From assembly GCA_033439765.1 (NCBI GenBank), contig JAULSN010000008.1, positions 620,001 through 684,000 of the forward strand: a stretch of DNA of 64,000 nt, read 5' to 3'. This stretch comes from Lasiosphaeria ovina (Eukaryota; Ascomycota; Sordariomycetes; Sordariales; Lasiosphaeriaceae). Below are positions 1 through 12,436 of the stretch, piece after piece. The notes beneath the pieces are model-generated. The model was not told where the DNA came from, did not search any database, and saw nothing but the letters and a program-made list of their open reading frames with translations. Every line of letters begins with the position of its first letter. Positions within the stretch are counted from its first letter, which is position 1. The translations under genes and the position numbers were made by a program.

Positions 1-473
1 ACAATAAACCCCTTTCTCAGCCATGTTCGAGCCGCCCACTCACTACCGGAGCCTCGATGGAGCCATATGGCCGGCTGCGAAGACGCACCACCTTGATACC
101 TAAGTAAGAGGGCCCTAGCCGCCTCCCTAGCTCGACCGAGTAGCTTCTAGTCTATACACTTGACTCAATTGTGCCTGGATCATCGCACGATCTGGTCTAG
201 GGCCGGAGTGGTGACACCTACATTTGGCACAGCAAGAGTCGTGCCCGGGACGCCATTTTGGGTCGCTGCTTCTCACGAGGGGAAGCTCCGGACGTGGCCG
301 TTCTATTTGCGCGCAGCGTTATGGGGACGAACGGGGAGTTAAAAGGGACTGGAAGCCCATATCAGCCCCCCAAAGACATCAACATCAGAACTCTGTACTC
401 GCTACACCTACAAAACGATTTTCTCAAACTCCTCCTCCTCACAGTCAAAGATATTAACACCCACCTGCCCACC
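1..473. other. Left-edge region upstream of con-6
   Basis: I see no convincing coding sequence here. It should contain the promoter and 5' leader of the con-6 gene that starts at 474. The last 100 bases are C/A-rich, as is common in fungal 5' leaders. Confidence 0.5.
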
Positions 474-1090
474 ATGCCTACCGAAGCTCAAGTCGCCGGC
501 GGCCACAAGGCCAACATCAACAACCCCAACACGTCGCAGGAGTCCAAGGACCGGTCCCAGAAGATCCTCGACAACGAGTTCAACGGCGGCGACGGTATGT
601 CGCTCTTGCTCTCACTCTGCAGCACCCGTGTTGACACATGACGCACTTTAGTTCCCAAGGCCGGCGACCAGGAGAACAAGAACCCCGGAAACGTTGCTGG
701 CGGGCTCAAGGCGTAAGTTTTGTCTCCCGCTGCCTCTTTTCACCCTTTCCCCTTTCCCCTTTCCCTTCCCCTTCCCCTTTCCCCTTTCCCCTTTCCCCTT
801 TCCCCTTTCCCCTTTCCCCTTTCCCCTTTCCCCTTTCCCCTTTCCCCTTTCCCCTTTCCCCTTTCCCTTCCCTTTCTCCTTTCTCCTTTCTCCTTTCTCC
901 TTTCCTCTTTCCTCTTTCCAACTTACCACTTCTGGTGCGCGGTCATGTCACGTCACGTCACGTCATGCGCCAACACAACACGAACGACTTGGAGCTGACA
1001 CTTGCTCTTGTGTCTTGCAGCACCCTCAAGAACCCCAACGTCTCGGACGAGGCCAAGGAGTCGGCCAAGGAGCGCCTCAACCAGATGTAG
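474..1090 (+). CDS. con-6: Conidiation-specific protein 6 (Con-6 family)
   Basis: Small hydrophilic protein of 83 residues from three exons: 474-594, 652-712 and 1021-1090. Introns are 595-651 (GTATGT...TTTAG) and 713-1020 (GTAAGT...TTGCAG). Two copies of the con-6 repeat are visible: an N-terminal one around NNPNTSQESKDRS and a C-terminal one around KNPNVSDEAKESAKERL, joined by a KNPGNVAGGLKA segment. In Neurospora this family is strongly induced during conidiation; its biochemical role is unknown and it resembles a small stress-type disordered protein. Intron 2 is unusually long for this gene and is mostly a CCCCTTT minisatellite. The start is the ATG that gives the family N-terminus MPTEAQVAGGHKA. 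Confidence 0.93.
741..919 (+). repeat. 7-bp CCCCTTT minisatellite inside con-6 intron 2
   Basis: Tandem CCCCTTT units run almost perfectly from about 778 to 866. They are flanked by variant units: CCCTTCC-type at the 5' side, and CTCCTTT then CCTCTTT units towards 919. The opposite strand is GGGGAAA repeated, which meets the usual G-quadruplex pattern many times over. It ends about 100 bases before the intron acceptor at 1020. Confidence 0.95.
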
Positions 1091-2409
1091 AGCGGGTGGC
1101 TATTTCGGAAGAAACACAAACAGCAGCGGCTTTTGGTGTCAGTGCGGTCCGTTAGGTGATTGAAGGGGCCAAATGCGAGTGTTTGTGCTGTGTTTGTGCT
1201 GTGCTACGTTACCTAGGTACAGTTACGGGAAGATAGACAGAAAAAGTCAATATCATGACACGCTTTCACCCATGAATACACATCATTCCGATGGTAAAAA
1301 GTTAGGGTGATACATGTCTGCGTGCGCGTGTATTATTGCTTTGACAACCATCATCTGGATACTATCGGTGCATCGTGTCAATGTGCAAACCGCTAGCTCT
1401 CGTAACAAGGCTCAAGTCCAAAGCTAATCCGATAGACCGGAATTCCGTGGAAATAGAAATACAACGCAGCAGGACTTCTGTGTCCGCGGAGTAGATGACA
1501 CCAGTACGGAATAGGTGCAGGTGGTTGGTGTTGGCCCGCAATTGCATAGGAAAGGATTGATATTTCGACACGACGTGACATGGGAAGTGAATGCAATGCT
1601 CTCTCTCTTGTTGGACGTTGGAAGGAAGGAGGAAGGAATGAAAGTGCAGGCAATGACGAATTTGACGCGCGTTTCTTTGGAAGAGTGTTTGTGGATTACA
1701 CTTTTGAGCGACGCAACCCGACCCGGGCTCGCGCCGCACGACGCAATGCCCCGTGGAAATGCCCCCGACCGGGGGACAAGGCGCCCAATGGAAGCCGGCC
1801 CAGGGGCCCTCTTCTTGCGGGAGACCGGCAATGCCAGGTCGGAGACTTCAGTGGGTAATAATGGGCATGGATGCTCGGGAGATCAGTGGGGCCTTGGCCA
1901 ACCTCGCGGAATTTGGGGGGCTTGGCTCGCACCAGCCACCAAAATTCCACCCAGCCACCACACGAACTCGCAGCAGGAGCGGGCATCAACATGGCGCAAC
2001 CCCCCACCTCCCGCTGCATGCGATTTGGCGCCAGCTGCAGTCTGGGCTTTCAGCTTTCTCATCCCTCGACATTTGGCGTTGGGCGGTCAGGCAATTTTCG
2101 TTTCACCCAGTCTCGATTGCGAGACGAAAGCCTATTGTTGTTTCTGTCACTTTTCTCGACTCAGGCGTGGTTTGTTTTATTTTTTATGTGGATTTCCTTG
2201 CTTGAGCCGTCTTGCAACGCCCCGCACCTGCCGTTAAGCACACAACAACGGGCGGGCTGCAAAGTAAACAATCCTTTGTCTGGCAATCGCGGAGCCGGCT
2301 CAGGCTATGAGACAGCCTCGCGGAACAAGGACACATTACGGACTACCGCAGGCATCACACCACCACTAACCCCAGCAGCATCGCGAGCACCACGGCAACC
2401 GACTCTACG
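1091..2409. other. Intergenic region between con-6 and the C2-domain gene
   Basis: About 1.3 kb. Overlapping open frames on both strands have no recognisable domain and look like GC-bias artefacts. It should hold the con-6 3' UTR (an ACCTAGGTA site at 1211-1219) and the promoter of the C2-domain gene. Confidence 0.5.
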
Positions 2410-5400
2410 ATGGCGAGCAAGACGAAAGGGCACCCGCTCAATGGGATGCACACGGCGGGCATTTTCTCGGACATGACGGTCGACGGCCCGCAGATTGGCA
2501 CCCTGGTTCTGGTCGTCGATCGCGCAAAGAACCTGCCCAATCTGCGCACCATTGGAAAGCAGGACCCCTACTGCGCTGCACGCCTGGGCAAAGAGGCGAA
2601 GAAGACGACGACCGACATTCGCGGCGGCCAGGTCCCCAAGTGGTAGGTTTGAGTGAACAGTACCCCGCCAGCAGCAGCGCAGCTGCAGCAGTCGCAATTA
2701 GTTACGGTAGTTGCTAACCAGGCTACCGTGCAGGGACCAAGAGCTCAGGTTCACAGTGCACGACTCGCCCGACTACTACCAGCTGAAGGTGTCCGTGTTC
2801 AACGACGACAAGAAGACGGAGCTGATAGGCGAGGCGTGGATCGACCTGCGCGACATCATCGTCTCGGGCGGCGGCCAGAGCGACCAGTGGCACCAGCTGT
2901 TCTGCCGTGGCAAGAAGACGGGCGAGATCCGTATCGAGATCACTTTCTACGACAGCCGGCCCAAGCCAGAGAGGGCCGCCGTCGTGGCAAAGCAGCCCGG
3001 GCCCGCCGCTGATGCCGAAGCTGCCCAGTCCGCCGCCGGGCCCCGGTCCATGCCCAAACGCCGCCCGCTGCCCTTGGACCCCGTCACTGGCCAGGCGCCT
3101 CCTTCCCCCAGCCCCGAGCCTGTCGAGACACCGACGCGGCCCCAACCGTCTCCTTCATATCTCCCGAGCCAGTCGCCGCTCCAGCAGCTCGAGTACAACA
3201 CCCCTCCACCAGGTGCAGCAGGAGCCTCTGCCGCACGCTACCAACAACAGCCCGATTTGTATATTCCACGGGATCCCGTCGGAGACTTTGACAGCCCGCA
3301 GTACCGGACGCCCGACAGAAGCGACAGGTATGCCAGCCACGCCGAGGACCGAGATTACAACCCTCACCAAGAACAACCTCCCTACGACCGTTACGACTCG
3401 AGATCTCAAGATGCTCACTACATGCCACCGGATGACAGGGCGAGACCGGCCGAGGACGACAGGCCACCGCCTCCCCCAGCACATCGCACGAGAACCGGCA
3501 GCAACGGCGCCATGAACGCAACGTACCAAGGCGGCTTCGACCCGCTGGCCAAAGGAACCCCACCTACCATGCGACACGACGTGCTGCGGAATGAAGCCCA
3601 TCGCCACTCGGCCTCGGCAAGCTATCCTGGACGTCCAACGTACAAGGCCTACGACTCGGCCCCTGCGGGAATGGGCGGCGCCCAGTATTCCGACACGGAA
3701 CAGCCGTCTCCCCCTCGGCATCACTCGTACGATTCCAGCTATGACCCATCTCACAGGACTATGCAGGCCACCGTGGAGGATGTGCCCGAGTCGCCAGACA
3801 CTGCCCCTTCTTTTAGGAGAAGCATGCCTGGTCTACCGCACGCTCAATCCTACCCGTCGGCTCTCCGGTCCGACTTTGACCACTCTGTGAGCCCTGCACC
3901 GCTAGCCGTGGGACCAAGGGGTGGCGCTGGCCCCCGCCGGATCTCCAACGCCCCGAATGTGCCAGACCAGCAGAGATACCAGGGTTCCAGCGGGTACATG
4001 ACATCCGCGTCCGACGTGTCAGACCCTGGCTATCCAGGCCCGAGGGATCTTGGCAGGCATTCGGAAAGCTCGCTTGTGTCGTACGGCTCCCACGGGGACC
4101 AGCGAGCCTTGGCATATCGAAGCGAGCTCGACGACACGTCTAATGGCTATGGGATGCCGCCGGTTCCTCCATCTCTCGTCCCTGGAATTGATCCGAGCAT
4201 TGCTTCCAAGGGCATTGTGGAGAGGTACCAGCCAGAACGGAATCATGAACGGCGATACACGCAGCCAGCGGGTTTCGATACGCCACCAAGGGGCCGGCCC
4301 ATGGGTGACGTGCCTCGCAGATACGACCAGGACACATCGCCTGGATCCTACAATGCGGGGCTACCGCCTAACAGCAGGAGCCCGGTGATGTACTCCGAGG
4401 GGCCGTCGACTTCTAGCGTTAACGTCGTAATCAAGTCACGCGCCTATTCGCCAAACCCCATCCGCGACCCGAGTCCCAACCCGAATCATACCATCCGGCG
4501 CAAATCTGTCAGTCCGGCGCCGCCGCCGGCCGAGAGTCGGCGGCTGTCGGCAGTCCCATTCGGCCCGGACTCTTACAACGCTCTCAACCCGACCGTTGCA
4601 TCAGTCGCCACCCGAGAGCCTACTGTCACACGCCCAGACTACGACGAGTCACGGGGCAAAATCATCACACACGACGGCCGAGAAGTAGATCCCTCGGACC
4701 ACCTACCCATGGAGACGTGGGCACCCGAGCCCGAGCCCAAGAAGCCCAAGGCGCCAACCTCGTCGGCCCCCGCCTCGGCCCGCCCTTCGCCCTCGGGCGC
4801 CCAGCCCCTCCCCCTGGCAGGCCGCCGTCCCTTGCGCGTCGCTGGTCGACCGCAGTCGGTGCTGCCGAGCGGCGTCAGCAGTGCGCAATACGCGCTATCA
4901 GGACCAGTCGAGCCAGAGACCCCCTCGCCGCCGACATCGACGGGCCGCAACCGTCTGCAGAAGAAGGCGCAGCGCTCCCCGATGCCCGCGGCCGGGCCCG
5001 TCATGTCGGGCGCTAACGGGCCTGGCGGCTTCCGCAGCGGCAGCAACAGCGTCGACTCCAGCCCGCTGGCTCCATACCCCCCGCACCAAGACAACAACAA
5101 CTACACGCCGACGCGGCAGCTGGCGCGCGCCTCGACCTTCGACTCGTACGGCGGCGGCGGGTCCAGCGAGAACTACCCGCCCCCCGTCATGTACAACGGC
5201 GGCGGCGGGAATAGAGGGCAACCGCCGCCCCTCCCGGCCAAGGTGCCGCTCGCCCTGCCCGCGCCGCCGCCCCAGTACCCGCCGGCCCCCGTCATGAGCG
5301 GCGCCCTGCAGCTCCACAGCAGCAGCCTGGCGAGACGAGGCAGCATGGACGACCGCTACCAGGGCGGGTACGACGACGGCGACTACGACGACGCATACAG

Positions 5401-5524
5401 TAAGGGAGGTGATGGAGATTTGTGGGCCGGCGGCGGCGGCGGCCATGGGTCTTCGCTGTCTCTGGAAGAAGAGATGCAGCGGATCGATCTCGGGCCGGGC
5501 AGGTCGCGGCGGCGCAGGTATTGA
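2410..5524 (+). CDS. fic1: C2-domain cytokinesis protein, Fic1/Inn1 type
   Basis: Protein of 1007 residues from exons 2410-2642 and 2734-5524 (intron 2643-2733, GTAGGT...GTGCAG, splitting a Trp codon). The N-terminal 150 residues form one C2 domain: GTLVLVVDRAKNLPN, then KQDPYCAARLGKEAKKT, and after the intron WDQELRFTVHDS and LKVSVFNDDKKTELIGEAWI. The remaining 850 residues are low-complexity, rich in Pro, Ser, Tyr and Arg with many PxxP motifs. This is the layout of yeast Inn1 and fission yeast Fic1, whose C2 domain acts at the ingressing furrow or septum and whose PxxP tail binds SH3 proteins (Cyk3, Hof1/Cdc15). The tail is much longer than in yeasts. The assignment rests on the C2 signature and architecture; binding partners are inferred. 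Confidence 0.85.
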
Positions 5525-6369
5525 TTGGGGGTTTTTTTTGGTGGTGTTTATTATTATCACCACCGCTGTAATTAGTATTATTACGGTGCGGTACCTACCT
5601 GGGTCTTATCATGGGGTTATGTATGGGCCATATATGTGTAAAGATAGACGGGCACGAACGATGAATGTGTTTTCTTGTTGTCTGGCTCTTGATTTTTCTT
5701 CCTCTTCTTTTTCTCAACACATGGTTAGGGAATTCTTTTTTCTTTCTTTTCGTTCATGACATATCATATCATATCATACATGGAAGGCTCGGCTGGATAC
5801 TAACTTGGTTTCCGCGTACTGCGTAGCTGTTATAACGCCCGCGGGGACAGTCATCTCGTCTAGGTTAGGTATTGACCTGGCTGTCTGTCTGTCTGTCTGT
5901 TTACGCATTCCTAGCCCAGTTATCTCTAGAGTTTTGGGATCTGTTTTCTGCTGTTGAGACGGAATCTGGAGGAGGATGAATAGATCAATAAAAAACAGGA
6001 CTGAATGAGAAAGAAGCAACTGTCCTTCTAAATAAAAACAGACACCTGTCCCAACTTTCCTTTCTGTGTTATGTCTAGTTCTAGTGAGGCTGCGTATGTG
6101 GATATATATGGAGGTAGGGATGGAGGTATGTATTTACAGATCGCAAAACTGCCAGCCAAGAAGAAGCATAACCCTGTCTATTCTACTCTACATCTACCCA
6201 AGATGACCCCATTTTTGTACGACGTGTCTATCTGCACGTATGTATGTATATACGATCCAATCTAGTCCAATCCACATACCGCCAGAACAATGGACAGACA
6301 GGCAGCATAATGTGGCAGGCGCAGGCAGTAGCAATGACACCAGGACATGGCAGGACAGAGCCTGACGGC
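5525..6369. other. Convergent 3' intergenic region (fic1 / MFS transporter)
   Basis: T-rich 3' flank with simple repeats: an ATATC-type run at about 5759-5776 and a CTGT x5 run at 5881-5900. No gene is seen. It must contain both convergent 3' UTRs. Confidence 0.55.
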
Positions 6370-8486
6370 TCAAGCCTCCATGGTGCCGTCGTGCTCCAGA
6401 ATAGCCTCCTCGATCTCGTCCTCTTCGGCGCGCGTCAGAGGCACATGGGCCGCGGGCGGCAGGGCCCAGCCGGTGCCGGCCTGGACGGCGATGACGAGGA
6501 CGCACACGACGGCGGTGGCGTGGTAGAGGACGCGTAGGGCGTTCTCGTAGCCGTGGACGGCGACGAGGCGCTCGGCGGGCGACAGCAGGTCCCTGTCCTG
6601 GACGGCGGCGGGACTGCCGACGAGCACGGTGATGAGCTTGGCGTGGGTGTCGGAGAGGTGGCCGTCGCCGAGACGTTCAAAGCCGGCGGCGAGGGCGGCG
6701 CGCAGGCTGCGCACGAAGATGCCGCCGCCGATGGCGGTGCCGAAGCTGCCGGCGAAGCCGCGGAAGGTGGACAGCAGGCCCGTGACGATGAAGTGCGTGT
6801 CGGGCGCCGAGAGGTGCAGCAGGTGGGCCAGCGTGTAGTTGAGGGCGGCGCCGGTGGCGAGGCCGTTGGCGAAGACGACCAGCACGTACAGCGGGAGGGA
6901 GGCGGCGGCGGTGCCGACGAAGGAGAGGGCGAAGACGGACAGGGCAAAAAAGAGCAGGCCGGCCAGCGAGGGCGCCCAGAAGGACCCCGCGCGGCGGATG
7001 TGCCAGAAGCCGACGACGAGCCCGCCGAGCCCGAAGCCCAGGTTGGTGGGGATCAGGATGGAGCCGGCGACGGCAGGCGACAGGCCGCGCACGGCGAGCA
7101 CGAAGACGGGCGCGTAGAAGAGCACGGTCCAGCGCGCGGCCATGAAGCCCAGCTGCGAGAAGCACGACAGCAGGATGCCGCGGTCCTTGAGCACCGTGAG
7201 CGGGATGATGGGGTCCAGCGCGAAGCTCGACTCGATCAGGATGAACAGGGCGAGCGTGACCAGCGACAGGGCGATGGGAAGCATCTGGATCGTGCCCGAG
7301 AGGCCGTACAGAAAGAGCACGATGGTGAGAGTCTGCGGCGACACGGCGTCAGCAGTTGGCTCCTAGCATAGACACTGGGCAAGAGTAGGAATCACGGCTC
7401 ACCAGGGTGACGGCGCCGGCGTAGTCGAGACGGGCGAGCTTCTGGCGCGTTGTCATGTCCTTGGATGCTCCGTGGGCAGCCATGGGAGGCATGCTAAAGT
7501 AGACGCCAAAGCCGGCGAGGACACCAATGGGGCTCTGGGCCCAGAACAGGGCTCGCTGTGACGATGGGTATTTGGTCAGTCAACAAGACCTAACCTCGTG
7601 GCTCATGAGGGGACACCTACCCAGCCCAGCACGGGCAGCAGGGCGCCAAAGACGACAGCGCCGGTCGACACGCCCATAGTGAAGCCCTGTGTTGATGTCG
7701 CTGGTTAGTTTACAACTACAGTCTAACAGCCCCAGCAACAACAGCAACGACAGCAAAAAGAAAACCCACGGCATTGGTCAGGCCCACCCACAGGCCCCTG
7801 CGGCGCTTCGAGGTGAGCTGGATGACGAGGATGAGGGAGAGGGTCATGATGCCGCCGGCGCCGACGCCGATGAGCACGCGACCGAGGATGAAAACCACGA
7901 AACTCTGGGCCTGCGAGGTGACGAGGGCGCCGACAGAGAAGAAAAAGGCCGAGAACAAAATCATGGGGCCCGGCGAGAAGATCATGGCCAGGCGGCCGAC
8001 CAGCGGGGCGACAGACGACGCCGTGATCATGTACGCCGACGTGAACCACATGGCGTACTCGTAGGCGTCGAGGTCGGCCGCGATGGTCGACTGCGTCGTC
8101 GTGATGCCGCTCATGTTGCTGGCTGCGCCTGTCAGCATTGCCCGTCCTCCGACCAGGCCCAGCCATGTGCTCCCAAACTCGCCTTGCAAAAATATCAGCG
8201 CCCACATGCTCAGGACGATGCAGACCGTCTGGCCGCGGCCCATGGCGTAGCCAGGCGGCAAGCCGACGCCGTCGCCGACAGCAGGCGGCGGTAGCTGTGG
8301 GGCGGGCGAGGCGTCGCGGGCCGTGAGGGAGCTGGCCGTCTCGGAGCGCAGCAGCGGCGTGTCCTCGGTCGCCGTGGCCGCCGCCGACGCCGACGCCGAC
8401 GCCGACGTCGAGATGCTGGCGCCGTCATCGTCGCCGCCGGGATGTCGCAGCCGCGGCCCTGCGCCGAGAGCAACAGCAGTAGCCAT
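6370..8486 (-). CDS. MFS transporter, vacuolar basic amino acid (Vba/Fnx1-like) type
   Basis: Major facilitator with about 14 predicted membrane segments. Preferred exons on the minus strand: 8486-8183, 8122-7770, 7686-7621, 7555-7403 and 7332-6370, giving 612 residues. The first intron (8182-8123) is 60 bp with GC-AG ends; retaining it keeps the frame and gives 632 residues. Removing it restores a conserved helix-1 reading LIFLQ-ASNMSGITTTQSTI. Other hallmarks are GRVLIGVGAGGIMTLS and SKRRRGLWVGLTNA followed by GFTMGVSTGA. An acidic dileucine EDTPLL (residues 41-46) in the cytosolic N-terminus fits AP-3 sorting to the vacuole. The substrate (basic amino acids, or drug efflux as in other DHA2 members) is inferred from family only. 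The Ala-Ser repeat at residues 27-38 is low-complexity. Confidence 0.85.
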
Positions 8487-9519
8487 GCTTGCTTACTGAC
8501 GATGCCTCCGATGATGATGATGATGATTATGATGATGATGATATATCTCAACCGAGTACTCCGTAATACCACCAAAGTCGCAGACTGAGCCCCCCCCAAA
8601 AAGATATAAAAATGGATAAAAAAAATAAAAAAAAAGACCGCTACTAAATCGGTTGATCACATTTGTGCCTATCCAGTCAGAAAAAAACCAATAGCAGCAA
8701 CTACACCGGAGAGTGCAAGGTGAAATGGCGCATCGGGGGGTGAATGCTAGGTTGTCATCATGATGGCGTTGCATTATTGGTTGTTCCTTCAAAAGGAAAG
8801 TCGGCTCGGCTCGGCTGGATTGAATGGATTGGTAATAATAATGACGATTACTTGCTGCTTGCTGTGAGTGACGATTCGACTACTTACATGCGACTTTGCC
8901 TGATCCAACTTAGCAGACACTTGAACTTTTCAGTCAAAATAAGGGCGTATGAGCGTTAGCTCCATTTATACAAAGTACTTGGAAAAAAGACGAGGCATCT
9001 ATGGTGTTTTATTCAGCGTAATTGGTTCCGTACCTATGAGCAACTGGCAACCAAAACCTAGGACTCACTACCAACGCCAAGCCAACCCTAACCCTGTCGG
9101 CCTGAGACAACAACCACAAGACAACTACAACAAGAGACATCACTGCCCATCTTCTGACAGAGGGTGGGAATTCATGCATTTCACTCCCCCCAGTACGCTA
9201 TGGTATCTACTGCCAGTCTCCTTGCACGACGGAGGATGCCCGCAGAAAACAAAAAAGACCAAAAATCCCCAACCCAAAATGACCCCTTTTCCTTGCCCAC
9301 ACACACACACCCACCACCACAGCCACCCCATAAACCATGCCATACCATATGATACATACCCATACACACCCGCTGAACAGATAACGAGACCCCCAAGCCA
9401 GTTAGTTTCTGCAAAAACAAAAAATGATAAACCCCCCGAACGAACCTGGCTCACTTGGGAATGCACATGCCCAGCAACCTCATCTCATCATCCAGAGGCA
9501 AACGCGAGGGACTATCCTC
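8487..9519. other. Intergenic region between MFS promoter and GCP3 3' end
   Basis: Both flanking genes are on the minus strand, so this holds the transporter promoter and the GCP3 3' UTR. It includes a GATGAT-type run at about 8507-8540 and A-rich stretches near 8600-8635. No coding sequence is supported. Confidence 0.5.
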
Positions 9520-12436
9520 CTAAGCGGCCCTGGACGTGTTAGCCACAGAACTCGCCGCGGCGCCGGACCCCGACCCGGACCCCGATGCCGCCACCGCCGC
9601 CCCCGCCCCGGCGCTCGTCTTGGTCTTCCTGCGCACGGGCTGATAGACATCGTTAAAGTTCATCGAGACACCGAGGAAGCGCATGTCGACGTCGGGCTGG
9701 TACGCGAGGTCGCCGAGGAGGATCTGCAGCCGCGTGCGGAACGTCAGCCCGAGCTGCTTGAGCCGCTCCTGCAGCGCCGGCAATTCGGACTTAACGATGC
9801 CCGCGCCGCTGCCGCTGCCGCTGCCGCTGCCGCTGCCGCCAGCAGCCGAGTCTAGCCCGCCCCCCGGTTGGTCGCCGCTGCTGCCGCCACCTCCACCGTC
9901 TGACGGGGGGGAGACCTGATTCTTGCGCATGAGCCCTACCGCGCCCAGTTCTTGCCGTCGCGTAAAGTCGGACACGGACCAGCTGTAGAGCCCATCGACG
10001 CTGTCGCGGTATGCCAGCATGGTGCGCAGCAACTCACTAAGCTGGATCATGTACGAGTTGCGGTCCTCGACCTCGGCCGCCGGGTCGCGGCTCCCGCTCG
10101 CCAGCGCCGCCTCCTTGACCGAGTCGTGGTGCTGGCGCCGCCGGGCGCCGAGGAGGCCCTTGTGCGTGATGGACGTGAGGTACTTTGTGTGCGCCGTGAT
10201 GAGGTCGTCCAGCGTGCAGTCCTCCTTCCGGATGTTCTTCTGCAGCTCCGCCCAGCTACTCTCGATCACTTCAAACAAGATGTAGTACTGGAGCTGGCCG
10301 ACAAAGTGTATCATCTCGGCAAGCACCCCGCGCGTGCCCTTCCACGTCTGCAGCACCTCCTTGTCCTTCGTCTGGAGCACCCCCCGCGCCCCCGTCATGC
10401 ACTTGCGCCACGTCGTCGCCAGTGCAAACTCGACCCGCTTGATACGCCAGAGGAAGTTGAACACCTTGAGGTACTGCCGGTTGCCCCACTCCGTCACCAC
10501 CACGTCCACGGGCGCGTCGATCTTGTACTCGAGCGTGAAGCAGTCCCAGCCAATGTCGCCGTGGCTGAGCTGCAGCATGCGCGCGTCCAGCCTGCGGAGC
10601 ACCTCGTCACTGTCGTATTGCGCATTCGAGCCTCTGATTGCATGCTCGAGCTGCGCCGTCAACGTGTGGCGGTACTGCGCTCCGGCGGGCCGGTCGAGGT
10701 TGGCGGCCAGCGACTCCATCAGGAGAGCAATGAAGTCGCCCTGCCCGAGCAATATGTAGTTCTTGAGCGCCTGGAGGTGCTCGAACAGGTGGAACCGGCT
10801 GTCCATCAGCTCCATCAGCCGCTGCATCGTCGTCTTGTAGGCCTCGTCGATCCACGTCTCCAGCGTGGCCGTGTCGCCGTACTTGAGCTCCTTCGACGAC
10901 GTCTTGCTGTAGGCCTCGATCCACTGGCTGTCGCCACAGCTGTGGCGGATAAAGTTCAGTGACTTTCCGATAAGAAACACCTTCTGCGCAAAATCCGCCG
11001 TGATGATGCTCGGCACCATGGCGTCGACAACCTCGTACTTGGAGTTCCAGACACTGGCCTGGCCCTTAGCCTTGGACTCCTTCCTGTCTTCGTCGTGGGG
11101 GCTCTGCTCCCGGACAAAAAACTCCAGGTGCGGGTCCGACAGCTCGCCATCGTAGATCCAGCGTCGGAGGATGTCGTAAAAGGGCCGCGTCACGTCGGCC
11201 AGGAGACGTTCTGCAAACGCAGCCACGACCGGGTCGCCGTGCGAGGAAGAGAAACCGTGGACCAGGCTGATCAGCTGCCCGCCGTGCTTACTCGTGCTCT
11301 CCTCGGCCATCAACGACATCAGGCGCAAGCCCATGGTTGCCTCCCGAGTCCACACCACACAGCGCTTCAACGTCACGCCGGCCTTCCCTATGCCGTGGCG
11401 GGGCGCTGCCTCGTCGAGCGACGAGAGTGCACGGCGGATCTCCCCCTCGAGAGTTGCAATGAGGGTGAGATAGGCGCGCAGTTCAATGTTGATGGCTGCC
11501 CGTAAGCTCTGCCCGAGCAAGCCCCTTGCGGGCGACTTGACGAACGATGTAAGCCTTCGGTACAGCAAAGACGGCTCCGCAAGCGTGTGAAGGAGAGAAA
11601 TGATGGGGAGCGGGAGCGTCCGCGGTAGCTTGAGCGTCGTGTCATTGACGAACGGGAGTGCTGCGGACGAGAGCCCCTGAAGCGTGTAGGGCAATTCCCG
11701 GAGCAGAACCGTCTCTGAAGGTTCCAAGTCGACGGAATTATCGGCAAGGAGCGTCGACTTTAACGAAACGTCCCTTGTGATATTCTTGGGGGAGGGGTCG
11801 TCGTCTGGAAGCGGCCTCGTCTTCTCGACGGGCAGCTTCTTTAGGCCCGATGACGCAAAGGCGTCTTCGAAGGCGTCTTCTTCGGGAATAGTGGCCGGGG
11901 TCGCGGTTTTGGAAGACACTCCCCGTTCTGCGCCTCGAGTCGGCGGCGGCGGCGGCGGTTGGCCTCGCTGCACGGGACCTGACTGCCTCAAGGGGCTCAG
12001 GGGCAGAGGCTCGCCGGGATCCGGGGAATCCGAGAGCTGGTAGAGCAGATATAGGATGGCCCACTTCTGGTTGAGGACCGGCAGCGATAGCAGGCGCGTG
12101 TAGAGATTGGAGAAGCGCAGTGCCTGGCTGGGATTGCTCTGGATGAGCTTCCGCTTGATCAGGTCCGAAGCATGATTAACGTCGGCCGAGACGGCGGGGG
12201 AGCTAGGGCTGTGGGGGTTGCAAAGCCAGAGTGAGCTGCTGTTCATGTCCTATGCCCCATCCTGACTAGCACCGGGGGTTCGGGGCTTACTGCTCAATGA
12301 TAGACCGGACGAGCTCGAAGCAAGCATCGTGCTTGTCCTGGGCGACCTGGTCGTCGTCGTCGAGGTTTGCGGGCACCAGGTGCGTAATCAGGCTGTCGAT
12401 TGCACTGGCGACTCTATGGCCGCGGTCGTTGGACAT
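9520..12436 (-). CDS. spc98: Gamma-tubulin complex component 3 (Spc98/GCP3)
   Basis: Protein of 944 residues from exons 12436-12291 and 12208-9520. The intron 12290-12209 has GTAAGC...CCCACAG ends with a CTCAC branch site; a nearer AG would put a stop in frame, so this acceptor was chosen. Family signatures include VNHASDLIKRKLI near the N-terminus, the GRIP1 motif LLRELPYTLQGLSS, and a C-terminal Spc97/Spc98 region with FLWRIKRVEFALATTW and VGQLQYYILFEVIESSW. GCP3 pairs with GCP2/Spc97 in the gamma-tubulin small complex that nucleates microtubules at spindle pole bodies. Near the C-terminus there is a fungus-typical Gly-Ser repeat and a Pro/Ala/Ser-rich tail. The family assignment is firm; GCP3 rather than GCP2 rests on the N-terminal pattern. 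Confidence 0.93.
9805..9840 (+). repeat. Hexanucleotide repeat coding for Gly-Ser in GCP3
   Basis: About six GCCGCT units on the plus strand; read on the coding (minus) strand they encode alternating Gly and Ser in the C-terminal low-complexity linker of GCP3. Confidence 0.9.

Noticed and set aside
741..919. CRISPR-like reading of the regular repeat array
   Set aside because: The units are 7 bp without unique spacers, inside a eukaryotic intron; it is a minisatellite.
12209..12290. Shorter 41-bp intron for GCP3 ending at the CATAG near 12250
   Set aside because: It would put a TGA in frame right after the junction; the acceptor at 12209 keeps the frame and has a good branch site.
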